DNA from: Phytophthora quininea
Lineage: Eukaryota > Oomycota > Peronosporomycetes > Peronosporales > Peronosporaceae
Assembly (NCBI GenBank): GCA_011947345.1
Contig: JAAVTG010000635.1
Span: 105,633 to 169,632, forward strand
Direction: 5' to 3'
Length of the DNA: 64,000 nt
The notes under the pieces are model-generated. The model saw nothing but the letters and a program-made list of their open reading frames with translations. It searched no databases and was not told the DNA's origin. This document shows positions 54,506 through 64,000 of the stretch, in pieces (the first letter of the stretch is position 1; each line of letters opens with the position of its first letter). Made by a program: the position numbers and the translations under genes.

Positions 54506-54833
54506 ACGGCTGGACACAACGGCGCCGGCAAGACGATTCTCATCTCCATGCTCACGGGTATGATAGCACCTTCAAGCGGAAACGCCACTTTCCGCGGCGT
54601 GTCAATCAACGAAGACATGGACGAACTACGCCAGTCGCTCGGGATCTGTTTCCAGCACCATGTCCTGCTCCCGGATCTGTCGGTGGAGGAACATTTGCTG
54701 TTTTCGGGTCAGATCAAGGGGTACGCGAATGAGGAGCTGAAATCAGTCGCTCACTGAGAAGCAGATCCGACAGGTTGATCTGACGGAGAAGCACCACTCA
54801 TGTGGAATTACCTATCCGGCGGTATTTGTATAG
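54506..54833 (+). pseudogene. ABCA-type transporter nucleotide-binding domain fragment
   Basis: Walker A GHNGAGKT (T changed to I after it), then MLTGMIAPSSGNATFRG, LRQSLGICFQHHVLLPDLSVEEHLLF (Q-loop region) and KGYANEELK. A frame change near 54752 leads to KQIRQVDLTEKHH before similarity ends ahead of the signature motif. No membrane part is present. It is a remnant of an ABC subfamily A gene. Confidence 0.65.
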
Positions 54834-55073
54834 CTGGGGTTTGCCCGAAGCATTAGTGTCTTACGTTCATTTCTTGTGCATAATATTCATCACATTACAA
54901 GCTACGAATTTCGTCCTTCCTTCTTCTGCGTACTACATGAACGTCAGCAGCACCAGACAATGAGTTTTAGGATCGAGAAGCGTATCGCTGTGCTGAGGCT
55001 TCAGCTCTTTCCGCGACCTGATTTTGAATACGGGCTGACGTTGCACGCAGACCAAGCCTATGACTACTGTGGC
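54834..55073. other. Spacer, nothing seen
   Basis: About 240 bp, no feature recognised. Confidence 0.4.
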
Positions 55074-56759
55074 CTAGCATACCACGCTGTCCTCTTGATC
55101 CAATGCTGGTTTTTGTCGTGGACTCGGCCTATTTTTTCTTGGAACGCTGCTTGTTCTGCGTATATCATCTGTTGTAGCGTCAGCCGATCCACTGGTTTGC
55201 TCTTCTTTAATGTGCTCCTTGCACTCAACTTCTTGAGCCTGGGCCAATGCTTCCCTCATCCTTCGTTGTATCTGTCGGTCTTCTTCTGACAGACCATAGT
55301 CGTCGTCACCATCTGTATCCTCTTCTTGAATTGCATCGCTGGCTCTGCTTCCGTCAGTAGCAGGCATCTCATGCAGCATTGCTTGGTTAACAGCGTCACG
55401 GACAGTTGAAATGATAGAATGGATACTGCTCTCAACAGACCGTTTAATTTCAGCTGAACCTGATGCATTTTCGACGGATGGTTGGGTTTGTCGTTCGTCA
55501 AGAACTCTTGTTAGTTCAAACCCCACTAAATTAGCAAAGTGTTGACACATCTCCTCGTCTGTTGGGGGTTGCTGAATGAGATCCACTTGCCTGGCAACTT
55601 CATCCACCACAAATGCCTTCAGTTTTCTTTCAACAGCATCCATATTCAAGTAATTCCCTGCCAAGCGTGGTTGGTGTTGATGAAGTTGTTCGCGCAAGAT
55701 AGATGTAGCATCAGCTTGACGTTGAACTTGCAGGTTCATTTCTGCCCGAGCAGCGGTGACCACTTTCTGCATCCGCGACTCGGCTTGGCGTACAAGTCGA
55801 GTGGTCTCTTGCGTAACAAGTTGTTGGATATCTTCGGCAATTGTTTCGTCTGAAGAACGATTCGAATCGAGCCGACGCTGCGTTTCCTGCCGAAGATGGT
55901 CAAGCCGAAGATCAATTGACTGCTCCAGGCGATGCGCCATATTCGATACAGACGTCTCTACGAGTTTGTGCACAAGCTCATCAACGTTCTCGTTGGTGTG
56001 TCCTTCGTTGCGTGAACCCAATTTGCTGGTAAGTAGTTCATCAAAGCTACGTTCTAAGGAGGCCTTAATCCGAGATTCCATAGCTGAGGTGGACTTTAGT
56101 ACGAGCTGCTCCACATCCTTGGCAGGGTTGGAACCTAGGCGAGACGTTAGATGCTCCACAATTTGCTGTTGCACACGGTCATTCACCTCCTTAAAATCGG
56201 CTTCAATCTTGGAGTTGACAGTATGTTCAATCTGGTTGGCTCCGTCAGTATGAGCCTGAAAAGCGAGCTGCGAATCGCGCTGAAGATCTTGAATTGCCTG
56301 GGCAAGACTCTCGTTCACTTTTTCCTCAAGTTGTGCTCCCAAATCTCCATGTAAGTTTTGTAAACTACTTATCTGCTCTTGAAACACTGATCGATTCGAT
56401 GCCAATTCACCTTGAAATTCTTGAACCATGACCAACTGCCTGTTGGCCAGCTCATTCAACCCTGACTCCGCATAATCTTGAACAGCAACCAGCGCTGTTT
56501 GCTGCGCTTGATTGAGGCCTTCCTGCTGGAGCTTTAGCATAACGTGCTCACCGGCCAGGGCTTGCGTCTGAGCCAAAAAGCGCTCGGCAAGGTTCGCTAG
56601 CTGGTCTTCTGCGTCTGGGACAAGCTGGATCGAAGTTGGAGAGCTGGCCACGCTCGGAACCTCAACGATTGCAGTCATTTTGTCATGTAGCTCGGGGTCT
56701 TGCGTCGTGGCTTGTGCAGCGGCCTGCGCAGCAGCCGCCTGCGACCGGGTCACCACCAT
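55074..56759 (-). CDS. Long coiled-coil protein of unknown function
   Basis: 561 residues, intact, no introns. Starts MVVTRSQAAAAQAAAQA. Almost the whole protein from 50 to 430 is helical, rich in Gln, Glu and Leu with heptad patterns (LANLAERFLAQTQAL, ASLERSFDELLTSKL, RLDHLRQETQRRLD). The C-terminus is acidic, then basic (DTDGDDDYGLSEEDRQIQRRMREAL, RKNRPSPRQK). No domain recognised. It may be structural or nuclear; some retroelement Gag proteins begin similarly, but no zinc knuckle or pol is nearby. Confidence 0.7.
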   Translation of the reverse strand: MVVTRSQAAAAQAAAQATTQDPELHDKMTAIVEVPSVASSPTSIQLVPDAEDQLANLAERFLAQTQALAGEHVMLKLQQEGLNQAQQTALVAVQDYAESGLNELANRQLVMVQEFQGELASNRSVFQEQISSLQNLHGDLGAQLEEKVNESLAQAIQDLQRDSQLAFQAHTDGANQIEHTVNSKIEADFKEVNDRVQQQIVEHLTSRLGSNPAKDVEQLVLKSTSAMESRIKASLERSFDELLTSKLGSRNEGHTNENVDELVHKLVETSVSNMAHRLEQSIDLRLDHLRQETQRRLDSNRSSDETIAEDIQQLVTQETTRLVRQAESRMQKVVTAARAEMNLQVQRQADATSILREQLHQHQPRLAGNYLNMDAVERKLKAFVVDEVARQVDLIQQPPTDEEMCQHFANLVGFELTRVLDERQTQPSVENASGSAEIKRSVESSIHSIISTVRDAVNQAMLHEMPATDGSRASDAIQEEDTDGDDDYGLSEEDRQIQRRMREALAQAQEVECKEHIKEEQTSGSADATTDDIRRTSSVPRKNRPSPRQKPALDQEDSVVC

Positions 56760-58016
56760 CTTGGTCTTGCTGGACGGCGGCTATTTGTTCTTTGGCCCCT
56801 CAAGATCGTAATTTATCGTGATATATTTCACGACAAATTAGCCAATGACCGCGCCCAAGCACGAAGAACTTCGTCTTCGTCATCCGTCTCCCCCTAAAGC
56901 GATCGGTGAGGTTGAAGCGAAAAACCCCACGAGCACTCTTCGTGGGGTTTTAAGTTTCCCGAGGTTTTGAAGGAGACTGTCTCCTCGCCTCTTCGTGGGA
57001 GGCTTGGGACAACCTGCTCGCCAAACTTCGTCCCGCTTTTCGGAGAATCCATCGGCGTCGCAGAGAAGTGAAGGAGACGAACGGATAAGTCGATGACAAC
57101 CGTGGGGACTCACAGACAAACATTCCTCATAACCGACGTCCCGGAGCAAAGGCAACTTTCCATTTCAATTCGTGTTCAACCACACCGTTTGTATCGATTC
57201 TTTTTTGCGCTTGTCGACAACTCCTGATCTCGAGCGAAACGGGAAACGGAGCTGCACGCAACGGACTCTGAACTGCCTGTCAGCCCTGCGTCGATGCTTG
57301 TCACTGCTCTGAGGACGATCGGTGGGAAACGTTACGCAACTATTCAACATGACGACTGAAGCCGAATCCGTTACGCCGAGTTGTTATTATCGGAGACCGT
57401 CAAGGTTCCGTTTGCATCCGACTGCAAGTCCGATGCATGGCTGGGTTCCGTTGCATCAACGACCATTGCTTCTCAATGCCAAGGGCATTTTGAACACCAT
57501 TGCACTGACTACGGTCTTGCAAATGCCGCCGTGCTTGCCACCCCTACCGCCAGTGCATTGGCCATCCGTCCCGCGTCCTGCCATCGTTCGCCACCCAAGC
57601 AAGCTGGCAATTCGTGATGCATTGGTAATTGAGTCGGTGCGCTTCTGCAAGCCCGTGCTTGTGTGCCGTCGGAGCCCTGCTCACCACAAGCGCTCTCCTC
57701 GCTCAAGACCTGCCCTCGCGTATTATAGCAGTTTATTTTTGCCCCGATTTCTACCCGACCGCCGCCTGTGATTGGCTCGATCGCATCCGCAACGCCAGCA
57801 CTCGAGGGCCACGACTTGCCTTTGAACTGGTCGCCGTTACCGTCACAAGCCCAGTGAACGACCAGGCCGCAAGCTTCCAGCCACCCGCGAGCGCGAGCTC
57901 TGCACCCCCGGCGTCCGCGCTTCCTCCAGCGCAGGTGCCACCCACCCTCTCTGTCCGTTAATCCGCTCCGCCAGTCCTCGTGACGTCGTGAAACCGCTGC
58001 AGTCCGGACGTGCCAG
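56760..58016. other. Divergent intergenic region
   Basis: About 1.25 kb between genes transcribed in opposite directions. Open frames of 60-150 codons occur on both strands without recognisable products. A palindrome-like AACCCCACGAGCACTCTTCG then TGGGGTTTT lies at 56922-56950 and could form a hairpin. Confidence 0.5.
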
Positions 58017-58032
58017 GCTCAGTTTCCATCCA
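58017..58032 (+). promoter_or_regulatory. Possible oomycete initiator before trehalose phosphatase
   Basis: GCTCAGTTTCCATCCA matches GCTCATTYYNCAWTTT at about 12 of 16 sites. It is just before the ATG at 58035, so the leader would be very short. Confidence 0.3.
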
Positions 58033-58034
58033 AG

Positions 58035-59131
58035 ATGCTGCACCCGACCAACGCCTTCCTTGACATGGAGGCTATCCGCCAGAAAGTGGCCGGTGAGTGC
58101 TTTGCACTGCCTTGACTGGGGCTGTAGACGAAGCAGACCGGTGGCTGCTTGGAGCAGCAATATCGACGTGTCTATGGGATTCTGATGTATTGTTGCTTGT
58201 TGCCAATGCAGGCAAGCGCCCGGTTGTCTTTCTCGACTACGACGGCACGCTGTCGCCCATTGTAGATGTCCCCGACCACGCCTTCATGGCCGATACCATG
58301 CGCGCCGCGCTCAGCGAGCTCTCGTCCAAGTTCGTAACGGCCATCGTCACGGGCAGGTCCACCGAGAAGGTCTACAACTTTGTGCAGCTGGACAACCTGG
58401 TCTACGCTGGAAGCCACGGCTTCGACATTAAAGGCACCAAGACGCGTCCTATCAATTGCCAAGTTGCCGACCACTTCCGCCCCGAGCTGGAGCAGGCTCT
58501 TCTAGACCTTAACGAACAGACGTCGCACATCGCTGGCGCCGAGCTCGAGGACAACGGCCTCGCCATTTCGGTGCACTATCGTCATGTGAGAACTTGCTAT
58601 CGAGACGTTCTTGGGTTGGTCTTCCACTAATCAGTTCACTTTGCTACGCTCAGGTCGACCAGGCACTGCAAAATGCGGTTGAGCAGATCGTCGACGACTA
58701 TGTGGCTTACCACCCGAGTCTCACCAAGAAGATGGGGAAAATGGTGTTTGAGCTGCGACCTCGAGTAAGTCAGCTCTACTGCTGCCTGGTCAGCATGAAT
58801 TAGATTTATCTAACTCGTGTTCTTTCAGGTTGACTGGGACAAGGGTCGTGCTGTCATGTACATTCTGGCGGAGCTGGGTCTGGATGCGGAAGACGTTGTG
58901 CCCTTTTACCTGGGCGACGACGTGAGTGATGAGGACGCCTTTAACGCGCTCAACGGTCGTGGACTGGGCGAAGGTATCTCCATTATCGTGCGTGACCCAG
59001 AGGCGGAGAAGGTGGACCTACCGGGAAATCTCAAGGAGTTGCCGGTCACCAAGGCGTCATACTCGCTGCGTGACACGTCGGAGGTGCAGCAGTTTCTGAC
59101 GGAGCTGGCCAGGCTGGAATGCGCGTGCTAA
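58035..59131 (+). CDS. Trehalose-6-phosphate phosphatase
   Basis: Removes phosphate from trehalose-6-phosphate, the last step of trehalose synthesis. Exons 58035-58092, 58212-58585, 58654-58764 and 58829-59131 join to 281 residues, no frame break. HAD-superfamily motifs: VVFLDYDGTLSPI (nucleophile Asp), IVTGRS, AGSHGFDIKG, and FYLGDDVSDEDAF (metal-binding acids). There is no glycosyltransferase domain, so it is a free-standing OtsB-type enzyme. Confidence 0.92.
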
Positions 59132-59502
59132 GAGCTTTCCGTTATCCTCTCGGGTCGTAGAGAGAGAGCAGCAGCCCTACCAATTCTGCCATCAGTTGTG
59201 TAGCGTGATTTGCGTTGCTTTTGACGATGAGAGAAGGTACATGGCGGAACATTGGGCTGCGTTGCTCGGCATTTACCACATGCACACATTGCTCTGGTGG
59301 TACCCAGGGCGAGAAGTGCTTTGCGTAGTAAAAGAAATTCATGGTTTGTACATTTTGCACAAGTGTATTGTAGCCATTCCGGGGTTTACACCACTCTTAT
59401 ATAAGGGTGTCTTCAGTTACTTGTCTTCAGTATGCCTCCAAGCCGTTAAATCGGAGTTGCGATCTGAGGCCCAGGAATCGCCAAGCCACCAGCACTTCCA
59501 TC
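59132..59502. other. Spacer upstream of NDUFS4
   Basis: About 370 bp with no recognised coding segment; it contains CTCTTATATAAGGGTG at 59393, which could be a TATA-like element. Confidence 0.3.
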
Positions 59503-60304
59503 ATGTCTGTGCGCGTGCTCCAAGCGACTTCGCGCGCCGCTGCGGCGGTCTCAACCAAGCGCGTGGCCGTCGCCTCGACCTCTCGTGCCTTCTCTGAGGT
59601 TGCCAAGGACGACGAGGCCGCCAAGGCTGCAGCTGCCGCCGCCGAAGAGAAGCTCATGGCGCAGCTCCGCGAGCAGTCTCTGGCCGAGAAGGAGCGCACC
59701 AGTACGTTGCTTTTATAATATCGATAATTTATATTATGGGCTAACCTTATTATATACTACAGTCCTGCCGTTCCAGGCGACGGAGCGCTACTTCCCGACC
59801 ATCGAGACGTCGCCCATGCCGTACCCGGAAGAAGCCGCCGTCGTGTCCGGCACTGGCGCCTGGTCGGTAGGGCGTAAAGGAAAACTCTTCAAGCCTGGAC
59901 GCAACCAGATGCAGAGCGGCACGTTCCAGACCAAGCACTGGGAGATCCGCTTTGAGTCCCCGCGCACATGGGAAAGCCCGCTCATGGGCTGGACCAGCAA
60001 CGCCGACCCGTACATGGGCTTTGTGTTCAAGTTCGACGACAAGGAGTCGGCGGAGAACTTTGCCAAGAAGCAGGGATGGGAACTCGAGGAGTTTGAGCCT
60101 GCCCCCGTCGGCGACTTCAACGGAAAGATCTCGTACGCTTACAACTTCCTTCCGGAGGACGTCGGCAACCTCATCAAGCAAAAGGGCAAGAAGTCGGCTG
60201 TGCAGTTCAAACACCCTACTGGCCGTCGAAGCAACTGGGTCAAGACGCTCAAGTACCACGGCGACGGTGTCGTGGCGCAGCACGGTGGCGAGGCCAAGGA
60301 GTAA
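59503..60304 (+). CDS. NDUFS4: Mitochondrial complex I subunit NDUFS4 (18 kDa, AQDQ)
   Basis: Accessory matrix-arm subunit of NADH:ubiquinone oxidoreductase. Exons 59503-59701 and 59763-60304 give 246 residues. The N-terminus is a mitochondrial presequence (MSVRVLQATSRAAAAVSTKR). Core: GRNQMQSGTFQTKHWEIRFE, TWESPLMGWTSNADPYMGF and ESAENFAKKQGWELEEFEP. The protein goes on about 55 residues past the usual end (YAYNFLPEDVGNLIK to HGGEAKE), which is not in animal NDUFS4. All in frame. Confidence 0.85.
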
Positions 60305-60541
60305 AGTGGTGAAGTCATTGAGGTTTGCAGCAGCAACTGACCAACAAAATGAAGACGTCAAGAAACTGAAGCAAAAGCTCTTGCGTTCTGTCCTATCCAA
60401 CTGCTCAACTAGCCTTTGAGTTGCATTTTCATCGCTGCGTGGGAAGCGAGTTACGAGGAGATGCAGAAGAAGCTGATATACATCCATGCAGCTTAGCCCT
60501 CACTTCTTGTTCCGTGTGTCAAGACCTGTCCTTTTCCATTG

Positions 60542-61429
60542 TTAAACAGACACGTGAGCCGGCTGCGCCTTGGCGGCCGTTGCCGTCCCGGAGACGGGCA
60601 CCTGAGCCTGCTTTTGGTTATAGCGCAGCTCGGGCATGGACTCCAGGTCAGCCGCCTCCTGCTGCTGCGCCGTGGCGCCCGTCGGGTGCATCATGGCCTC
60701 CTTGTACGCCGGGTGCTGCAAATACCACGCAAATCAGGTCATACAAATAAGAACCCAGTCCAATAACAACACTAGAAATCATTAACGTACTCGCTTGATG
60801 AGGAAGAAGTTGAAGAGCGCCAGGAAGAAGAAGCAGCCGCCAATGATCCAGCCGATCCAGCCCTGCGAGACCGCCAGAAACGCGATGCACAGAATGTACG
60901 TCGCCTTGCCCGTGGCCGAGAACATGAAGCCGAAGTTGACCTTCACTCGGTCCGTAATGGAAGGGAAGCGCTCATGGTTCTCCACAAACGCCAGTCCAGC
61001 ACTCAAGAACCTAACAGTGACAAAAAAACTATTAATAAACCTTCCCAATCAAATATTCCACCAATCGCCAACGTACATGAGGTAGATAATCACCAGGAAG
61101 TGCGAGTAGCTGGGCACTTGGAACATCCGGAAGAAGCACGTGACCCAGAGACCCCCAGCGAACACGAGATTCACTGCACGCATGTAGCCATTGATACGGG
61201 CGATGTCCGTGGCCGAGATGCGGCGCTCCAGCTCGTCAGTGCGGTCCTTGAGCGCCTTGGGCATCTGCACCTGCGAGATCTGCGACTGGATCTGTGTCGA
61301 GAGCTGGCGCAGGATCTCGGCGGCCGGGACAGCCTGAGCGGCGCTCGTCGCATCGGCTGCGGGTGCTGCAGACGCTGCGGGGACAGCGGCGGGGTCAGCA
61401 GCGGTCGTAGACGTCGAGGGCTCCATCAT
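60542..61429 (-). CDS. Four-helix membrane protein, COPI-associated-like
   Basis: Exons 61077-61429, 60791-61010 and 60542-60715 join in frame to 248 residues. The N-terminal 80 residues are Ala/Pro-rich, then a coiled stretch (LSTQIQSQISQVQMPK). Helices: NLVFAGGLWVTCFFRMF, HFLVIIYLM plus FLSAGLAFVE, ATYILCIAFLAVSQGWIG, and IIGGCFFFLALFNFF. The pattern fits COPI-associated proteins of Golgi membranes, but the match is only by topology and short motifs. The tail is soluble. Confidence 0.5.
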
Positions 61430-61703
61430 CCTGAGCTCTGCTTCGAGTGTGATGGCTTCGGGAAGAGACGCTTTCTCAGTCGGTTTTTACCGGAAGAAAC
61501 GGGGACAAAATTAGATGAATACAAACCGCTATATGCGGATTGATCCATCCAGAACGCATAGCGAATGTACCGCGGAAAATATGCGGCCAGGTTGGATTCA
61601 TGTATCACATGGCTACAGTAGCCGTTTGGGCGTTTCAGCCAATCCGGTACGAAACCACTGCGGATTGGCCGATATTTTTACCAGCGACTTTGATCTGGAA
61701 ACG

Positions 61704-62895
61704 ATGGACGAGACGCTCAAGAAGTCGGTCGCGGCGTCCGTGGGCGCCGTCATCACGTCGCTCGTGGTGCGTGCTGCCCTGCCACGGCGCTGCCAACGTG
61801 GCCTTCGCAAAGTCTGACGCTCCGTCTCCGATGTGCAGGTCACGCGTAAGGCGTCTATGAGGATTGACACAGCGTATCATACTTTGTAATTGATGATACT
61901 TTATTACGGGATGTATCCACAGCGCTGGAGGTCGTGAAGACGCGCATGCAGGTGCAAGTCCGGCGGTAGTCCACGCATCGCCTGCCATGCAAAGGTAGTA
62001 GCTCTAGTTCTCTTCTCTCAATGATAGCGGTGCTAATCAACTGTGTGGCGGCTGCAGTGTCCGTACTACAACTTCTCCAACGGCCTGACGGACACGATGC
62101 TGCCCAAGCAGAGGCTGCTGAAGCAGTGCAAGTGCTCGGCACAGCAGATCTGCTCGCCGCCCAAGCCGGACAGCACTCTGTTCACGATGGCCCGCATCGC
62201 GCGGCTGGAGGGACCATTGGCATTGTACGCTGGTCTCCCTCCTACCCTGCTGACTGCGATCCCGGCGACTGCAGTCTACTTTACCTCTTATGAGATGCTG
62301 CTGAAGCGGTTAAAGCGGGCGTCCCCAGAGCAGAATCACGGCGCGCTTGCCATGGTTGCCGGTGGCATCGCTCGCACCGTGACAACCACGATCTTCTCCC
62401 CGTTCGAGCTCATCCGCGTGCAGATGCAGGCTGTGGCCAACGCGCACCCGTTCAGCACGTACGTCCGGCAAGTGTGGCAGGGCGGTGCGCGGTCCCTCTT
62501 CGCTGGACTCGGAGCCACGCTCGCGCGGGACATCCCGTTCTCCATGTTCTACTGGTGGGGCATCGAGACGTCCAAGGAGTATTTATCGGAGCAGATGCCC
62601 ACGGTCGACCCGCAGCGGAAGCGCGTGTCCGTGGCGTTCATGTCGGGCGTGCTGGCGGGATCTTGGCTACGATCGGCACGCACCCGTTCGACGTGGTCAA
62701 GACACGGTCGCAGTTGGTCGTGTTCACCAAGGACATGGCGCCGTCGCCGAGTTTCACGCAGCTACTCCAGCAGGTTTGGCGCGCGCGCGCGGGATGACCG
62801 CGGGGCTGTTGCCTCGCGTCGTCAAGGTGGCGCCCGCCTGCGCCATCATGATCTCGTCCTACGAGGCGACCAAGCTGGCCTTCAACGTCGACTAG
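61704..62895 (+). CDS. Mitochondrial carrier of the SLC25A39/40 (Mtm1) type
   Basis: Inner-membrane carrier; animal SLC25A39 brings glutathione into mitochondria. Exons: 61704-61766, a 7-nt microexon 61839-61845, 61923-61951, and 62058-62895. The microexon completes the first signature TPLEVVKTR; the others are SPFELIRVQ and HPFDVVKTR. After the first helix comes the family's long matrix loop with CPYYNFSNGLTDTMLPK and CKCSAQQIC. Later RLEGPLALYAGLPPTLL, GGARSLFAGLGATLARD. The frame changes near 62655 (GGG for GGGG) and about 62790 inside GCGCGCGCG. Length about 310 residues. Confidence 0.85.
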
Positions 62896-63687
62896 GCCTC
62901 ACAAAGAATAGACTGCGTTTTCGATTCAACCTTGGCCACGGTACGACGGCAAGACAATTTTGCCTCGGATTTGCCGGTCAAGGGGCTGATGAAGGCGAGC
63001 GTCGCACTGCAACCTTTGGCACCGGCATGGCTGCGGCCAGGACCGAGTTGACCATGGGGCCTATCCACTGATAAGCCGGAGCGAGTCGTCGAATCCCATG
63101 GATGGGAGATCGTTGTCGTCTGACCAAACTTCATCCGGGGTGAAGTGGAGATCGCCCACCGTGAGGCGCTCGCAGCGGCTCGAATGCTCTAGATGCTTGC
63201 TGTGTGCAGCAGCTATGGCAACGACATCGACTGTTTTGCCTGCGGCTTCCCAGGCAGCAGGCATCGGTCTCAGCAGCCACATCTACCAGTGCAGCGGCTC
63301 CACATCTCGGCTGGGAAGGCAATCTGAGCCATGCTCACTCGGCGTAGCTAATGGCGGGGGCGTCTTCGTAGCCATCGTTTTGCTTGGCGTCGTCGACGGA
63401 TGCGTCTTGGCGCCTTGCCCAACGGTTCCTCCTGCCCACAAAAGCGGCACCGGCTGGGGCGCGGTCCCGCCTGCGCCTGCGGACTGAATACTCGCATACC
63501 CGCGACAACGCATCGCTGTCCGGCACCTGGCAGGCGTGGCCACACAGCACAGCAGATCCCTTCGCAACTTATACCCCGACAAAGAGCTCGAATTTCGAGC
63601 TCGAGCGACTGCAGAGAATTGGATTGCCGTCTGCAACGTCTCGCGCGAGCGTCAATTGGCAATTGGCGCCAGCGCTAACACGTTGAG
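62896..63687. other. Intergenic, no gene recognised
   Basis: About 790 bp. Open frames on both strands overlap but none looks like a protein I know. It should contain the promoter of the gene at 63688. Confidence 0.4.
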
Positions 63688-64000
63688 ATGACTGTCGAGG
63701 AACACCGGATGCAGGATGACAAGCCGTTCGACGGCAACGCCAGCCAATGCCCGTGCTCGAACCGCTCGGCCGAAGCCGTGCGGGTCGGCGTGCGGGTCGA
63801 CGACGACGAGTCCTTCTCGCTGAGCTCGTCGTGCTTGAGCTTCTCCCGACGACTGCGCAGACGTCGCCACCGCAACTCGCCGCCGCGGGTGCCGCTCGTG
63901 TCGGTCACGTCGCTCTACAACCGTCTGCAGACCACGGGCGTCGTGGTCGTCGACTGCCGCAAAGGTTTCGAATTCGCAGCGGGCCACCTGCCTGAAGCTC
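63688..64000 (+). CDS. Rhodanese-domain protein, possibly dual-specificity phosphatase (3' end outside window)
   Basis: 104 residues are visible. MTVEEHRMQDDKPF, a Cys/Ser-rich stretch, Arg-rich SRRLRRRRHRN, then the start of a rhodanese fold: SLYNRLQTTGVVVVDCRKGFEFAAGHLPEA. That module at the N-terminus is common in MAP-kinase phosphatases; the catalytic part would lie beyond the edge. Plain rhodanese remains possible. Confidence 0.6.
   Translation, partial: MTVEEHRMQDDKPFDGNASQCPCSNRSAEAVRVGVRVDDDESFSLSSSCLSFSRRLRRRRHRNSPPRVPLVSVTSLYNRLQTTGVVVVDCRKGFEFAAGHLPEA

Noticed and set aside
57322..57771. Plus-strand frame of 149 codons upstream of trehalose phosphatase
   Set aside because: Pro/Arg-rich, overlapped by frames in all phases, no motif; likely chance in GC-rich spacer.
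1..64000. tRNA genes, rRNA, CRISPR arrays or an operon-like cluster
   Set aside because: No A/B box pairs with a foldable cloverleaf, no conserved rRNA blocks and no regularly spaced repeats were found by eye; the genome is eukaryotic.

Overview
The window looks like nuclear DNA of a plant-pathogenic oomycete, most likely Phytophthora or a close relative. The signs are compact genes with short GT-AG introns (about 50-90 bp), closely spaced genes on both strands, a Crinkler (CRN) effector locus, START/FYVE-like proteins, and a promoter element resembling the oomycete initiator. No rRNA, tRNA or CRISPR was seen.

Layout. 1-11.9 kb: shugoshin-like C-terminus, CaMK-type kinase, a four-helix membrane protein, RMI1, a GSTCD-like methyltransferase, S-adenosylmethionine synthetase, a basic coiled-coil protein and a RING protein. 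12-18.1 kb: tandem MICAL-like flavin monooxygenases. 19.3-26.8 kb: an acidic membrane protein, a four-LysM protein and two divergent CTR copper transporters, one fused to an HMA metal-binding domain. 27-32.5 kb: a START/FYVE-like gene, its decayed copy and a CHID1-like chitinase-fold protein. 32.8-39.6 kb: a Ty1/copia LTR retrotransposon with almost identical LTRs. It carries an antisense gene whose protein starts with a near copy of the histone H3 tail, followed by a chromodomain-like segment and a possible papain/OTU-like domain. 39.6-46.4 kb: accessory region with CRN fragments, a CRN pseudogene split by a hAT transposon, inverted repeats and a possible small secreted protein. 46.6-51.8 kb: NRAMP and ERCC1 head to head, a CAX exchanger and a small unknown gene. 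51.9-56.8 kb: a hAT transposase-like gene, fragments of an ABCA transporter and a glycine-rich repeat protein, and a coiled-coil protein. 58-64 kb: trehalose-6-phosphate phosphatase, complex I subunit NDUFS4, a COPI-associated-type membrane protein, an SLC25A39/40 carrier with a 7-nt microexon, and the start of a rhodanese-domain protein.

Genes with related roles include metal transport (two CTR genes, NRAMP, CAX, SLC25A39/40) and genome maintenance (RMI1, ERCC1, shugoshin), but nothing suggests an operon. Many conserved genes change frame once or more. Nearly every case would be explained by one missing base in a short run of identical bases, so most 'broken' housekeeping genes are probably consensus errors. 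The CRN locus and the START/FYVE copy are different: they carry insertions, deletions and rearrangements and look like real pseudogenes.
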